From positions 62,001-126,000 of the forward strand of contig NZ_JADEUG010000004.1 of the NCBI RefSeq assembly GCF_015163665.1: a stretch of 64,000 nt of DNA, given 5' to 3'. Position 1 is the first letter of the stretch. Each line of letters starts with the position of its first letter. The translations under genes were made by a program, and so were the position numbers. Origin of the DNA: Xenorhabdus sp. BG5 (GTDB lineage: Bacteria > Pseudomonadota > Gammaproteobacteria > Enterobacterales > Enterobacteriaceae). The notes beneath the pieces are model-generated. The model searched no databases, was not told the DNA's origin, and was given only the letters and a program-made list of their open reading frames with translations. Positions 33,340 to 43,009 of the stretch are shown piece by piece.

Positions 33340-34476
33340 TTATTTTGCGGTTATCCAGAAAAGACCGCTGCCATCTAATGCTGTAAGGGTTTGGTGAACA
33401 TAAATATTGTCTGCGTGGGGATCAATATCTTTGAAAAGATCGGGATGTAACCATTTTGCCAGGGCTTCTACAGCAATAATATTGAATGGAGTATCATAGT
33501 ATTGATGATAAATCGCCATAACACGTTTTTCACGATACGATTCTAAAATCTTTAGCTTGGGACGAGAGAGCAATTTTTGAAAACGTTTCTCCGATGCTGC
33601 CAGTTCTCCGGTATAACCTAATGGGACAGACTGGCTGTTTGAATGAACAGTGTCCCAATTTGCTACGGTCATCAGATAATAATCAGGATTGGTAGCCAAT
33701 AGTTGTTCTTCATTAATTTTGCCTCCCATACCAGAAAACCATTTACTCCCCATATTATTGCCACCCGCGGCAGTAACAAACTCTCCGAAGCTATTAGTGG
33801 CAAAGGTATTGCAACAATCTTCAGTACCTAACATACCTGCATGGCGTTCAATAAAGACGTCAGGAATTTGCTTAGGAGATAATGCCGCAATACGTTTATT
33901 AATTATGGACAAGCGATTCTCATAAAACTGAATGAATTTATTGGCATTTTCTTCCTGTTTAAAAACCTTCCCTAATAATCTCATGCTGGGAACCGTATTG
34001 GATAGAGGATGTTGGCGAAAGTCGATGAAAATGACAGGAACACCTATTTTTTCCAATAAGTTAATTGTATTACTGCTATCCAGTTTGGATTTCAATCCAA
34101 TATCGAAAATAACCAGATCGGGTTTATACATCATGGCCTTTTCAACATTGAAATCACTGGTATAGGGATTGGGGAAGACTGGAATTTTCTTTAGTTGAGG
34201 GAATTTCTTTTCATAGGCTGTTGCAAGATCAGGCGCTTTTTTCTCCAAAGCATTATCCCACGCGGCAATGCCTTTCAATGGTTCAGAGGGATGCAGAATA
34301 TTCAGGGCAATAACCATTCGGCTATCTGCCAGCATAGCACGTTTAACAGGGGCGTTGACTGTGACTTCACGTCCCATAATATCTTTGACGGTAATTTTTT
34401 CTGCTTGAGCATATATGGGGAGTAATATGAATAACGCGAGCAGAAAACTTTTTATGGGGTTATGAATGTTAAACAT
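33340..34476 (-). CDS. periplasmic iron/siderophore-type ABC substrate-binding protein
   Basis: Class III periplasmic binding protein, 378 residues. The signal peptide is about 1-25 (hydrophobic SFLLALFILLPIYA, cleavage near YAQA). The mature N terminus ITVKDIMGREVTV and the binding-lobe text KPDLVIFDIG are typical of ferric-siderophore or heme-type carriers such as FepB/FecB. No permease or ATPase gene is adjacent, so it is an orphan here and must share a transporter encoded elsewhere. A good Fur box lies upstream at 34649-34663, supporting an iron role. Ligand is unknown. GGAGAA-type ribosome site before the ATG. Confidence 0.85.
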   Translation of the reverse strand: MFNIHNPIKSFLLALFILLPIYAQAEKITVKDIMGREVTVNAPVKRAMLADSRMVIALNILHPSEPLKGIAAWDNALEKKAPDLATAYEKKFPQLKKIPVFPNPYTSDFNVEKAMMYKPDLVIFDIGLKSKLDSSNTINLLEKIGVPVIFIDFRQHPLSNTVPSMRLLGKVFKQEENANKFIQFYENRLSIINKRIAALSPKQIPDVFIERHAGMLGTEDCCNTFATNSFGEFVTAAGGNNMGSKWFSGMGGKINEEQLLATNPDYYLMTVANWDTVHSNSQSVPLGYTGELAASEKRFQKLLSRPKLKILESYREKRVMAIYHQYYDTPFNIIAVEALAKWLHPDLFKDIDPHADNIYVHQTLTALDGSGLFWITAK

Positions 34477-35002
34477 TATTTCTCCTTTTATTGGGAGTTA
34501 TATAAGGAATATCAATATATAGGTAGGGTTAAGTGACTTATCATCAATTCCTGTTCTCTGATGTTTTTTAAATCCTATGTGTTCCGAATATACTTTTTCA
34601 CAACGTGGGAACGTTGATGTTTCTGTCATTATTTCAGTTCAAAACAGATGATAATGGTTATTATTCAAATCAATCAACTACTTTTACACTTTTACTGACA
34701 TGAAAACGTTTAACTGTGAATTTTTACTTTAATAACAAATTATTATGACAAAACCACCTTTTGACAATATGGGGGGAAATGACAAAGAAGAATGAATAAT
34801 AAACTTATTGCAGTATTTTAGTAACGCAGCAAATGAATGCGATAATACGCTGATTATTAAAAATCACACTCATCAATAACATGGAGTAAACAATAATCAA
34901 GTTATCAATATTTCTGATTTCATAATAAAAATTTTCTTTAAGATGATTTATATGTTCTCATTCTTGCTATTATTACTTTATCGGTAATAAGCGGGGCTGA
35001 TC
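34477..35002. other. AT-rich divergent intergenic region
   Basis: 526 bases between the iron-type binding protein and the small lipoprotein gene, which diverge. It contains the Fur-box-like element at 34649-34663 and several AT-rich tracts that could hold promoters in both directions; no gene seen. Confidence 0.55.
34649..34663. promoter_or_regulatory. Fur box
   Basis: TGATAAT-G-GTTATTA matches the 7-1-7 Fur consensus TGATAAT-n-ATTATCA at 12 of 14 positions. It is about 170 bases upstream of the binding-protein start, so a promoter here would have a long leader. Confidence 0.55.
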
Positions 35003-35350
35003 ATGAAAAAATTGTTAACTATTTGTTTGTTGGGATTTGCATTGGCTGGATGTGATAATCAACTCAAAATTGATGGAACAAATGAAATCGCTGTAAAAAC
35101 ATCCATTGAGAAAATCAGAGATACTTTACCAGAAGATAAAAGATTACAATTTGATGACTCATTAAATGTTGTCATGATCAATAGCATCGACTTTGATGAT
35201 CTGTTTAAGGATAACAAGAATGGAAATATCAAACATACAGATATACAAAAGTTGGAACAGAAATTTTTTCAATCCCTTCATGGGAAAACAGCCGATCAAC
35301 TTATTGAAGAAGCAGAGAAAATTAAAGCGGCCAACATGAACAAAAAATGA
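35003..35350 (+). CDS. small lipoprotein, DUF6694-like
   Basis: 115 residues with a lipoprotein signal peptide and lipobox LAGC (acylated C17). The mature part is charged, with GTNEIAVKTSIEKIRDTL and the C-terminal HGKTADQLIEEAEKIK. This is the pattern of the DUF6694 small lipoproteins (family recalled, not searched). Function unknown. The residue after the acylated cysteine is Asp, a classical signal for inner-membrane retention in E. coli. It stands alone. Confidence 0.75.
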   Translation: MKKLLTICLLGFALAGCDNQLKIDGTNEIAVKTSIEKIRDTLPEDKRLQFDDSLNVVMINSIDFDDLFKDNKNGNIKHTDIQKLEQKFFQSLHGKTADQLIEEAEKIKAANMNKK

Positions 35351-35362
35351 GTATATATCTTA

Positions 35363-35869
35363 TTAAGTTGACTCCAATAGAGTGAGTTTTTCACCACATT
35401 GGCGGCAAACATAGCCATTTTTTCCTCTGAGGACTTTATTGTGTTGCCTTATCGTGAGTTCATGTTGCTGACAACGACAATAATAAGTGAATGTTTTACT
35501 GCGCACAGAATGTACGGAAAACTGATGTGTCCGGTTGGCAGGTACTTCAAATATCGTTTCCATGATAAAACGCCACTCTTTTCCGTGTGGGGCAACGTGT
35601 CCAAATTGATGATAAGCCAACAGATGAGCCAGTTCATGCGGGATAACTTCATCAATGAATACCTGCTGATTTTCGATTAACAAAACAGGATTCAAGCGGA
35701 TTTCCCAATCTTGCAGTCTGGCACTGCCCGCAATTGTTCCCCGTTGCTGATAGGTTATATGGGGTTCGGGAAACCTTTGCTGTAGAAAATGATTCGCCTG
35801 AGTTAATCTCTGTCGCAGGGTACGCATCACTGCTTGTTGTAGGGAAAAAGGAACGCTAATGGATTTCAT
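35363..35869 (-). CDS. sprT: SprT-family zinc metalloprotease-like protein
   Basis: 168 residues with the HELAH zinc-binding motif (PHELAHLLAYH) and four C-terminal cysteines (YYCRCQ, CRQCG) of the SprT zinc ribbon. The N terminus SFSLQQAVMRTLR-like region matches E. coli SprT. Eukaryotic Spartan relatives cleave DNA-protein crosslinks; the bacterial role is not settled. It lies just after metK, near its E. coli position. Confidence 0.92.
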   Translation of the reverse strand: MKSISVPFSLQQAVMRTLRQRLTQANHFLQQRFPEPHITYQQRGTIAGSARLQDWEIRLNPVLLIENQQVFIDEVIPHELAHLLAYHQFGHVAPHGKEWRFIMETIFEVPANRTHQFSVHSVRSKTFTYYCRCQQHELTIRQHNKVLRGKNGYVCRQCGEKLTLLEST

Positions 35870-35897
35870 TACGGCTGAATATTGTACTTTTGATCAT

Positions 35898-35921
35898 AAA
35901 AAACCCGCAGTATTTGCGGGC
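35898..35921 (-). terminator. terminator after metK
   Basis: On the minus strand GCCCGCA-AATAC-TGCGGG is followed directly by TTTTTT: a textbook intrinsic terminator, 21 bases after the metK stop. Confidence 0.9.
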
Positions 35922-35941
35922 TTCATAGGTTAGCAAAGCAT

Positions 35942-37096
35942 TTATTTCAATCCTGCCGCAGAACGCAGAATGTCAGCTTTATCTGTTGCTTCCCACGGGA
36001 ATTGTTCACGACCGAAATGACCGTAAGCCGCGGTATCACGATAAATGGGTTGTAACAGATTCAGCATTTTAATCAGGCCGTAAGGACGCAGATCAAAAAA
36101 TTCACGGACTAGTTGAATCAATGTGGAAGTGGAGACTTTCTCTGTACCAAATGTTTCCACCATGATAGAGGTTGGCTCTGCAACACCGATGGCATAAGAA
36201 ACCTGGATTTCACAGCGATCCGCCAGGCCTGCCGCAACGATGTTTTTGGCAACGTAACGCGCTGCATAGGCTGCCGAACGGTCAACTTTGGAGGGGTCCT
36301 TACCAGAAAATGCGCCACCACCGTGACGGGCCATACCGCCATAGGTATCAACAATGATCTTACGGCCAGTCAGACCACAGTCACCCATTGGCCCACCGAT
36401 CACAAAGCGACCTGTTGGGTTGATGAAATATTTGGTCATCGGAGTCAGCCATTCGGTAGGCAATACCGGTTTGATGATCTCATCCATCACTGCTTCATGC
36501 AGTGCTTTTTGCTCGATATCTTCGCTGTGCTGGGTTGAAAGGACAACAGCATCAATCCCAACAATCTTGCCGTTCTCATACTGGAAAGTGACCTGACTTT
36601 TTGCATCAGGGCGTAACCACGGCAGGGTGCCGTTTTTACGAACTTCGGCCTGACGCTCAACCAAACGGTGTGCATAAGTGATAGGGGCTGGCATGAGAAC
36701 ATCAGTTTCGTTGGTCGCATAACCAAACATCAAGCCCTGATCTCCTGCTCCTTGCTCCAGAGGATCTGTACGATCAACACCTTGGTTGATATCAGGGGAT
36801 TGTTTACCAATGGCACTGATAACTGCACATGAATTGGCATCAAACCCCATATCTGAGCTGGTATAGCCGATTTCACGTACTGTACTGCGAGTAATTTCTT
36901 CTATATCAACCCAAGCGCTGGTAGTGATTTCACCACCAACCATGACCATGCCTGTTTTAACGTAAGTTTCGCAGGCCACGCGAGCTTTAGGATCCTGTTT
37001 TAAAATTGCATCAAGGACGGCATCGGAAATCTGATCGGCAATTTTGTCTGGATGTCCTTCTGAGACGGACTCAGAAGTAAAAAGATGTGTAGTCAT
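35942..37096 (-). CDS. metK: S-adenosylmethionine synthase
   Basis: Makes SAM from methionine and ATP. It is 384 residues, as in E. coli, with the N-terminal [19 protein letters not shown], the ATP-binding [12 protein letters not shown] and the P-loop-like [19 protein letters not shown]. The upstream region carries a MetJ-type operator at 37149-37164 overlapping the likely promoter, so methionine repression is expected. It diverges from speA. Confidence 0.97.
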   Translation of the reverse strand: MTTHLFTSESVSEGHPDKIADQISDAVLDAILKQDPKARVACETYVKTGMVMVGGEITTSAWVDIEEITRSTVREIGYTSSDMGFDANSCAVISAIGKQSPDINQGVDRTDPLEQGAGDQGLMFGYATNETDVLMPAPITYAHRLVERQAEVRKNGTLPWLRPDAKSQVTFQYENGKIVGIDAVVLSTQHSEDIEQKALHEAVMDEIIKPVLPTEWLTPMTKYFINPTGRFVIGGPMGDCGLTGRKIIVDTYGGMARHGGGAFSGKDPSKVDRSAAYAARYVAKNIVAAGLADRCEIQVSYAIGVAEPTSIMVETFGTEKVSTSTLIQLVREFFDLRPYGLIKMLNLLQPIYRDTAAYGHFGREQFPWEATDKADILRSAAGLK

Positions 37097-37763
37097 TATA
37101 TTTTATTACCTTAAATATAATCTTGGTTTAAGGGCGGATGGGATGTATTACCGTCTAGACGGCTATTTTAAGTTACTCTTGCTAAGGTTACCAGTTTTTT
37201 TAATTTTAATTACCTTTCAGTGTGTGACATTTTAGTTTTCTTATCTAAAAAGTATGGGGGTTGTTCAGTCCCTGTTAGATAAATTTCGTTTTGCAATTTT
37301 GCTGGATTACAGGTATAAACTTGCGCGCGTAACACAAGTCATTTTTTGCATTTGGGGTTACAGGCGTTTGCAGGAGATGTACGCGTATCCTGCTTCTCAA
37401 TTGAGAAATGGCTTGCGGTAGGTAAGTCATGTGGGGGTGAATGGGGTTATGAACCATTATCTGCTGAGTGTTAACGGCCAACAGCCACATTATGCCATTG
37501 ATGTATCCATATCTTGTTCCTTCCTTTTAAATATGCAGTCATTTCGATGTTACCCGCAGCTAAGTCGCAGATAAATTGGGTTGACATCATTATATAGTCA
37601 CGCAGTAACTCGTTGTTTAGTACTCTCTAAACGTTCCTATAATCTAAGAGCATGCTGGTTCCCTGACATTTTTTAATGCGCAAGATACGCACTATAAAAT
37701 AGCGTCTTGGGTTATTGACTTTAACAGGCGAAGGCAAACCTCGACTCCATGAAGGAGACTGCC
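37097..37763. other. divergent metK-speA intergenic region
   Basis: 667 bases. The metK-proximal part contains the MetJ-type operator. The remainder has several short frames without ribosome sites or protein-like composition; I accept none as a gene. Promoters for speA must lie here but are not clearly visible. Confidence 0.6.
37149..37164 (-). promoter_or_regulatory. MetJ (met box) operator of metK
   Basis: Two adjacent 8-base met boxes, TACCGTCT and AGACGGCT, compared with consensus AGACGTCT, the second matching 7 of 8 and together forming the perfect palindrome CCGTCTAGACGG. A TAAAAT -10-like hexamer sits next to it on the metK strand. Confidence 0.65.
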
Positions 37764-39668
37764 ATGAATGATAATATCGCTCGCAAAATGCGACAAACCT
37801 ATAACATCGCATACTGGGGCGGCGGCTATTACTATGTCAATGATCTGGGTAATGTCAGTGTTTGCCCAAACCCTGACTTACCGGGAGCTCAAATTGAACT
37901 CGCCGCTCTGGTGAAGAAAGTTCAGGAAGAAAAAGAACAATTGCGTTTGCCGGCATTGTTTTGTTTTCCCCAGATTTTGCAACATCGCTTGCGTTCGATA
38001 AATGCAGCGTTTAAACGTGCACGTGAATCTTATGGGTATAAAGGAGATTACTTCCTTGTTTATCCGATTAAGGTCAATCAACATCGCCGCGTCATTGAGA
38101 CATTGGCAAATGCTGATGAACCTATTGGATTAGAGGCAGGCTCCAAAGCGGAATTAATGGCAGTGCTGGCTCATGCAGGCATGACAGGTACTGTGATTGT
38201 TTGTAATGGTTATAAGGATCGTGAATACGTCCGTCTGGCATTGATCGGTGAAAAGCTGGGACACAAGGTGTATCTGGTTATCGAGAAGATGTCTGAAATT
38301 GAGATGGTACTGGAAGAAGCCAAGCGCCTGAATGTTATCCCACGTTTGGGGGTTCGGGCCCGTTTGGCATCCCAGGGATCTGGCAAATGGCAGGCCAGTG
38401 GCGGTGAAAAATCTAAGTTTGGATTGGCTGCCGCGCAGGTATTGCAATTGGTTGAAAGGTTGCGTTCAGCAGGGCGGTTGGATAGCTTGCAATTGCTGCA
38501 TTTCCACTTGGGTTCCCAATTGGCGAATATCCGTGATGTGGCAACGGGAGTGCGTGAATCTGCCCGTTTTTATGTCGAGCTGTCCAAACTAGGCGTCAAG
38601 ATCCAGTGCTTTGATGTTGGTGGTGGTTTAGGTGTCGATTATGAAGGAACACGCTCCCAGTCAGAATGCTCAGTTAACTACGGTTTAAATGAATACGCGA
38701 ATAACGTTATTTGGGGCATTGGTGATGCGTGTGAAGAACACGGTCTGCCTCATCCTACAGTGATTACGGAATCTGGCCGTGCATTGACTGCTCATCATAC
38801 CGTTTTGGTCTCCAATGTGATTGGAGTGGAGCGCAATGAATTTACTCAAACAACGCCACCGGCAGAAAGTGCGACGCGTCCCCTGACTAGTTTGTGGGAA
38901 ACCTGGGAGGAGATGCAATCTGACAGTAGCCGTCGTTCCCTGCGTGAATGGCTGCATGATAGCCAGTTTGATCTGCACGACGTTCATACGCAGTATGCTC
39001 ACGGCATGTTGGATCTGTCAGAACGTGCATGGGCGGAAGAACTGTATTTGAATATCTGTCGCCACATTCAGCAAGATCTTGACCCAAGCAACCGTGCCCA
39101 TCGTCCGATTATTGATGAATTACAGGAACGCATGGCAGATAAATTCTACGTGAATTTCTCGCTGTTCCAGTCAATGCCAGATGCGTGGGGGATTGATCAA
39201 CTTTTTCCTGTTTTGCCGATTGAAGGTCTGGATAATCCGCTGGATCGTCGTGCTGTTTTGTTGGATATCACCTGCGATTCTGACGGTACAATTGATCACT
39301 ATATTGATGGTGATGGTGTGGCGACAACAATGCCAATGCCAGCTTATGATCCAGAAAACCCGCCACTGATTGGTTTCTTTATGGTTGGGGCTTACCAGGA
39401 AATTTTGGGTAACATGCATAACTTGTTTGGTGATACAGCGGCCATTGATGTTTATGTTGCAGAAAATGGCGCAGTGACTTATAAGCAGAGCGAGGAAGGG
39501 GATTCTGTCGCCAATATGCTTCAATATGTCAAACTGGAACCACAGGTATTATTGACCCATTTCCGTGATCAAGTGAAATCGACTGATCTGGATGACAATT
39601 TGCAGGAACAATTCTTGCAAGAGTTTGAAAGTGGTCTGTATGGCTACACCTATTTGGAAGATGAGTAA
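37764..39668 (+). CDS. speA: biosynthetic arginine decarboxylase
   Basis: PLP enzyme converting arginine to agmatine, the first step of the ADC route to putrescine. It is 634 residues with the PLP lysine in [30 protein letters not shown] and the C-terminal [12 protein letters not shown] segment. An earlier ATG at 37749 is in frame, but AAGGAG at 37752-37757 belongs to ATG 37764. E. coli SpeA is 658 with a longer N terminus. speB follows after a 554-base gap. Confidence 0.96.
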   Translation: MNDNIARKMRQTYNIAYWGGGYYYVNDLGNVSVCPNPDLPGAQIELAALVKKVQEEKEQLRLPALFCFPQILQHRLRSINAAFKRARESYGYKGDYFLVYPIKVNQHRRVIETLANADEPIGLEAGSKAELMAVLAHAGMTGTVIVCNGYKDREYVRLALIGEKLGHKVYLVIEKMSEIEMVLEEAKRLNVIPRLGVRARLASQGSGKWQASGGEKSKFGLAAAQVLQLVERLRSAGRLDSLQLLHFHLGSQLANIRDVATGVRESARFYVELSKLGVKIQCFDVGGGLGVDYEGTRSQSECSVNYGLNEYANNVIWGIGDACEEHGLPHPTVITESGRALTAHHTVLVSNVIGVERNEFTQTTPPAESATRPLTSLWETWEEMQSDSSRRSLREWLHDSQFDLHDVHTQYAHGMLDLSERAWAEELYLNICRHIQQDLDPSNRAHRPIIDELQERMADKFYVNFSLFQSMPDAWGIDQLFPVLPIEGLDNPLDRRAVLLDITCDSDGTIDHYIDGDGVATTMPMPAYDPENPPLIGFFMVGAYQEILGNMHNLFGDTAAIDVYVAENGAVTYKQSEEGDSVANMLQYVKLEPQVLLTHFRDQVKSTDLDDNLQEQFLQEFESGLYGYTYLEDE

Positions 39669-40222
39669 TCTTGATTAACCCTTAATCTGTATTAATAGTC
39701 ATTCTTGGTCATGTGCTTTGTATAATGACTTGATTTTGAATGACTATTTCCCTGTTGTTTATCCTGATGCCACCATAACGGTTTTTACAATAATAATATA
39801 TTTTTTTACCTAATCTCTGTATAGATTAGGTAGTAACGGTCTGGTCCGTAGGGATAAAGCACAGTAACTTTCCTCTAAGGTCATAAATCTAATAATTGTT
39901 GTCATTAGTCATGTTCTTCTTCAAATTATTTTTATCTTTTACAGTACGGTAAGTTGTAGCAAGCAGAAAACATGTCTAATACTATATGACTATATATGCT
40001 CATTTAGATTGGTCTATGAACTTGGATGTTTGTATGTGAGTGTGTACGCATTCGTTTCTTTAGTTTAGTTTTGAATTGATTGCTAACATTTTTTTACTTT
40101 AATTTAAAATAATCGTGTATTTGGAAGATTAATCTTCTAGTGTAAATAAGCCTCTGTGTTACTTGTTACTGCCAGCATTGGAGACGAGTAATAAGCCAGC
40201 ATGGGACTTTTGAGGATATATC
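39669..40222. other. AT-rich gap between speA and speB
   Basis: 554 bases with no supportable gene. The one clear element is a 9-bp palindrome ACCTAATCT/AGATTAGGT (39808-39831, 6-base loop), preceded rather than followed by a T run, so it is not a plus-strand terminator. The length suggests speB has its own promoter. Confidence 0.6.
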
Positions 40223-41149
40223 ATGAGTATTAGCTCCTTAGGAAACCAAATTGATAACTCTTTGGTTTCAAATGCCTTCGGCTTCCTGCGTTTCCCATTG
40301 AATTTTCAGCCCTATTCCAGTGATGCGGAATGGGTAATTACGGGTGTTCCTTTTGATATGGCAACATCGGGACGTGCGGGTAGCCGCCACGGGCCAGCCG
40401 CTATACGTCAGGTATCGACTAATCTGGCGTGGGAAAGCTGTCGTTGGCCGTGGAACTTTAGCTTACGTAAGCGCCTGAATGTGGTGGATTGCGGGGACCT
40501 GGTATTTAATTTTGGTGATGCCCAGGATATGAGTGATAAGTTGCAGGCACATGCTGAAAAGGTGTTGGCATCGGGTAAGCGTATGCTGTCGTTTGGTGGT
40601 GATCACTTTGTTACTTTGCCACTATTACGAGCCCATGCAAAACACTTTGGCAAAATGGCGCTGATCCATTTTGATGCCCATACAGATACTTATGCAAATG
40701 GCAGTCAATTTGATCATGGTACGATGTTTTACCATGCGCCAAATGAAGGGCTGATAGATCCTCACCACTCAGTACAAATAGGTATTCGTACTGAACACGA
40801 TACGAATAATGGTTTCACTGTATTAGATGCAGGTCAGGTTAATGATCGCGGTGTTGATGATATTGTTGAGCAGATTAAAACGGTGGTTGGTGACTTGCCG
40901 ATTTATCTGACGTTCGATATTGATTGCCTTGATCCGGCATTTGCACCAGGTACAGGAACGCCGGTGATTGGTGGATTGACGTCAGATCGCGCATTGAAAA
41001 TAGTGCGCGCCTTACAACCATTGAATATCGTTGGAATGGATGTGGTAGAAGTGGCGCCAGCTTATGACCAATCTGAAATTACGGCATTGGCGGCCGCAAC
41101 GATTGGACTGGAGTTACTGTATTTGCAGGCATCAAAGAAAGATCTTTAA
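40223..41149 (+). CDS. speB: agmatinase
   Basis: Hydrolyses agmatine to putrescine and urea; binuclear manganese ureohydrolase. It is 308 residues with the metal-binding motifs [18 protein letters not shown] and [21 protein letters not shown] lies before ATG 40223. With SpeA it completes arginine-to-putrescine conversion. Confidence 0.96.
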   Translation: MSISSLGNQIDNSLVSNAFGFLRFPLNFQPYSSDAEWVITGVPFDMATSGRAGSRHGPAAIRQVSTNLAWESCRWPWNFSLRKRLNVVDCGDLVFNFGDAQDMSDKLQAHAEKVLASGKRMLSFGGDHFVTLPLLRAHAKHFGKMALIHFDAHTDTYANGSQFDHGTMFYHAPNEGLIDPHHSVQIGIRTEHDTNNGFTVLDAGQVNDRGVDDIVEQIKTVVGDLPIYLTFDIDCLDPAFAPGTGTPVIGGLTSDRALKIVRALQPLNIVGMDVVEVAPAYDQSEITALAAATIGLELLYLQASKKDL

Positions 41150-41160
41150 TGCCTACATCT

Positions 41161-41232
41161 TATATACCAATCTAACTTCAAGATGTGTGTGATTTAGTGT
41201 TGTAAATTGCAACTTGAAGTTTAATGCATATA
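41161..41232 (+). repeat. palindromic MITE-like repeat, copy D
   Basis: TATATACCAATCTAACTTCAAG at the left and AACTTGAAGTTTAATGCATATA at the right around a 28-base centre. It lacks the CTCCCCGC hairpin present in copies A and B. It lies 12 bases after speB. Confidence 0.88.
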
Positions 41233-41240
41233 AGTTGTTT

Positions 41241-41270
41241 TTAAAGGCTCATCTAAAAGTGAGCCTTTAA
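41241..41270. terminator. terminator after speB
   Basis: A perfect 11-bp stem TTAAAGGCTCA/TGAGCCTTTAA with an 8-base loop, between convergent speB and higA. Confidence 0.7.
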
Positions 41271-41301
41271 TTTGAGCGTATCTCTAGAAATGTAGTTTTT
41301 A

Positions 41302-41775
41302 TCAGTCTGAACCCATAAAGGTTTCAACAGGAACGTTAAAGAATTTGGCAAAGCCTTTTACTTGCCCAATGTTCATAGAACGTTTTCCATGCAGTATTTC
41401 TGATATCACACTCTGGTTTGCAATGTCACGCAGATCAAGCTGCCTTATACCTCTTTCTTTCATCAAGTAACTTAATGCTTCACGTGGAGTAACATTGGGG
41501 ACTTGGCGATTTTTAGCTTCGTACTCATAGACACGATCGGTAATAAAATCAGCGAACTTTGCTGCGGCATGTCCGGTATCTTCAGCATATGAGTATAATT
41601 CATCAATCAGTGCCATGCGGGCATTCAGATCTTCATCGTTTTCTACAGGTTCAATACACGCTGAGAACAAAAGTGTCAGCGGGCTCATTTGCCCAGATAT
41701 TGACTGCATCATTTGGGGTAAAATTTCGATGAGTCCATCAATCCTTTTATAAGTAACGAGTGATGTTTTTCTCAT
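41302..41775 (-). CDS. higA: HigA-like antitoxin / XRE-type regulator
   Basis: 157 residues. The N-terminal helical part is followed by a helix-turn-helix of HigA/YgjM type (SYLMKERGIRQLDL, then NQSVISEILHGKRSMN and KFFNVPVETFM). It binds and neutralises the HigB toxin and represses its own promoter through the palindrome at 42039-42057. It starts four bases after the higB stop with AGGTGA as ribosome site, and so is translationally coupled. It has about 20 more residues than E. coli HigA. Confidence 0.85.
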   Translation of the reverse strand: MRKTSLVTYKRIDGLIEILPQMMQSISGQMSPLTLLFSACIEPVENDEDLNARMALIDELYSYAEDTGHAAAKFADFITDRVYEYEAKNRQVPNVTPREALSYLMKERGIRQLDLRDIANQSVISEILHGKRSMNIGQVKGFAKFFNVPVETFMGSD

Positions 41776-41778
41776 GCT

Positions 41779-42024
41779 TCACCTTTTTGCTCGTTTTGAT
41801 TTAGTCTGCTTACGCCACCATTTATCATATTCGGTATGGGTGCAAACATCTTTAATGTAAAAAGTGCCTGATTTGGGCTTAAGCCATAGCTCACGAATTT
41901 GAGCATAAGATTCAAACCGTAAAGACACTTTATCAAAAACATCCAACCAGAGCTTTACCCCAACTTTCCATTGAGCATGTTTTTGCATTGCTTCGATGAT
42001 GGCTTTTGCCGTGATAACTCGCAT
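41779..42024 (-). CDS. higB: HigB-like toxin, shortened in its core
   Basis: 81 residues; HigB/RelE-type ribosome-dependent mRNA interferases are usually 95-105. The N terminus (RVITAKAIIEAMQKH) and C terminus (VCTHTEYDKWWRK) match the family, but the middle strand region normally reading like VFNIGGNKYRLIA is absent, roughly 22 residues in frame. That region carries the catalytic basic residues, so activity is doubtful. It may be an inactive remnant kept with a working antitoxin. It is operon-first, followed by higA. Confidence 0.75.
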   Translation of the reverse strand: MRVITAKAIIEAMQKHAQWKVGVKLWLDVFDKVSLRFESYAQIRELWLKPKSGTFYIKDVCTHTEYDKWWRKQTKSKRAKR

Positions 42025-42038
42025 ATCACTTCCTTATG

Positions 42039-42057
42039 ATATCGCAATTTGCGATAT
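42039..42057. promoter_or_regulatory. autoregulatory operator of the higBA pair
   Basis: A perfect 19-base palindrome ATATCGCAA-T-TTGCGATAT lies 15 bases upstream of higB, the expected place for a dimeric HigA operator. Confidence 0.7.
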
Positions 42058-42107
42058 TTACAATGTTTGAAAAAATTTAGGGGTCTCTTTTTTTCAACTA
42101 AAGGATA

Positions 42108-42863
42108 TCACTGCACAATATACGTCAACACTTGCTGCTGCGGCATTAAGGCAAAATTTCCGTAGAATTGCGAACCAGCTCGATACTCATCAGATAATGT
42201 TTGCAGTAGTTTGATGCTTATAGTGTCATTTCTGTAATCAATTGACGTAATTTCAGCGGCATGGAAATCAAAGAAGCGTTTCACGTGGGGATAAAGTGCC
42301 TTAAACAGACTCTCCTTGAGGGAGAACGCAAGAGTGAATACCTGTGCAAAAGGTAATGGACATTCTGTCAGTAATTTCACTTCATTGTCATTAATGATGC
42401 TAGATGAAACGCTTTTGATGGTATCTGGTTTAATCTCCTGCTCGATATCTACACCTATCATTCGGTAGTTATTGCAAGAAGCCGCAAAAACAATAGCACA
42501 GCTGGCTGAATGAGAAATCGAACCACAAATATTGTCAGGCCAGATTGGGGAGCGATCTTGAGCATTGGTGACCTGAAAATCAGGGTAATCTAAACGGGTT
42601 AAAACTTGTTGAATGCAACAACGGGCAGCCAGATATTCCGCACGTCGTTTATTAACGGCATTTTGTAATTGGCTTGGGTAGGTAATGTCACATTCGTCAA
42701 ATAGTGCATCCCGATAGCAAGACGGATCAAAATAAGTTTTTATGACTTGAAGATCGGGATGTTCTGACAGTGTACCTGCTTGTATGTCTGTAAAAAAAGG
42801 ATCATTGATGGCAGTAGTGTGAGCAGAGGTAAGGATAGAAGTAAAAGTTATTTTTTTCATCAT
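42108..42863 (-). CDS. EntD/NgrA-type 4'-phosphopantetheinyl transferase
   Basis: Transfers the phosphopantetheine arm from CoA to carrier domains of NRPS/PKS or fatty-acid-like systems. It is 251 residues with the family signatures GSISHS, magnesium-binding D139 and E141 in GVDIE, and FSLKESLFKALYP with K183-E184 and K188. These are EntD-type signatures. No NRPS or siderophore cluster is adjacent, so it may serve many pathways as NgrA does in Photorhabdus. No convincing ribosome site precedes the ATG-ATG start. Confidence 0.9.
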   Translation of the reverse strand: MMKKITFTSILTSAHTTAINDPFFTDIQAGTLSEHPDLQVIKTYFDPSCYRDALFDECDITYPSQLQNAVNKRRAEYLAARCCIQQVLTRLDYPDFQVTNAQDRSPIWPDNICGSISHSASCAIVFAASCNNYRMIGVDIEQEIKPDTIKSVSSSIINDNEVKLLTECPLPFAQVFTLAFSLKESLFKALYPHVKRFFDFHAAEITSIDYRNDTISIKLLQTLSDEYRAGSQFYGNFALMPQQQVLTYIVQ

Positions 42864-43009
42864 GGTTTTTTATTATCGGCTGCGATTATTAGAGAGCGGA
42901 TCAATTAAAAATGTTTATGGTCTGATTTTGCCATATCTCAATTTTAGTTCACTAACGTACTAACTCTTTTTATACTCCTCGTTGTTACCATTTTTGAAAA
43001 GAGGTTGTT

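Noticed and set aside
37275-37490. 71-codon minus-strand frame upstream of speA
   Set aside because: No ribosome site, no recognisable features; probably chance in the intergenic region.
39808-39831. Palindrome after speA as a terminator
   Set aside because: The T-run lies before, not after, the stem on the plus strand, so it cannot act as the intrinsic terminator of speA.
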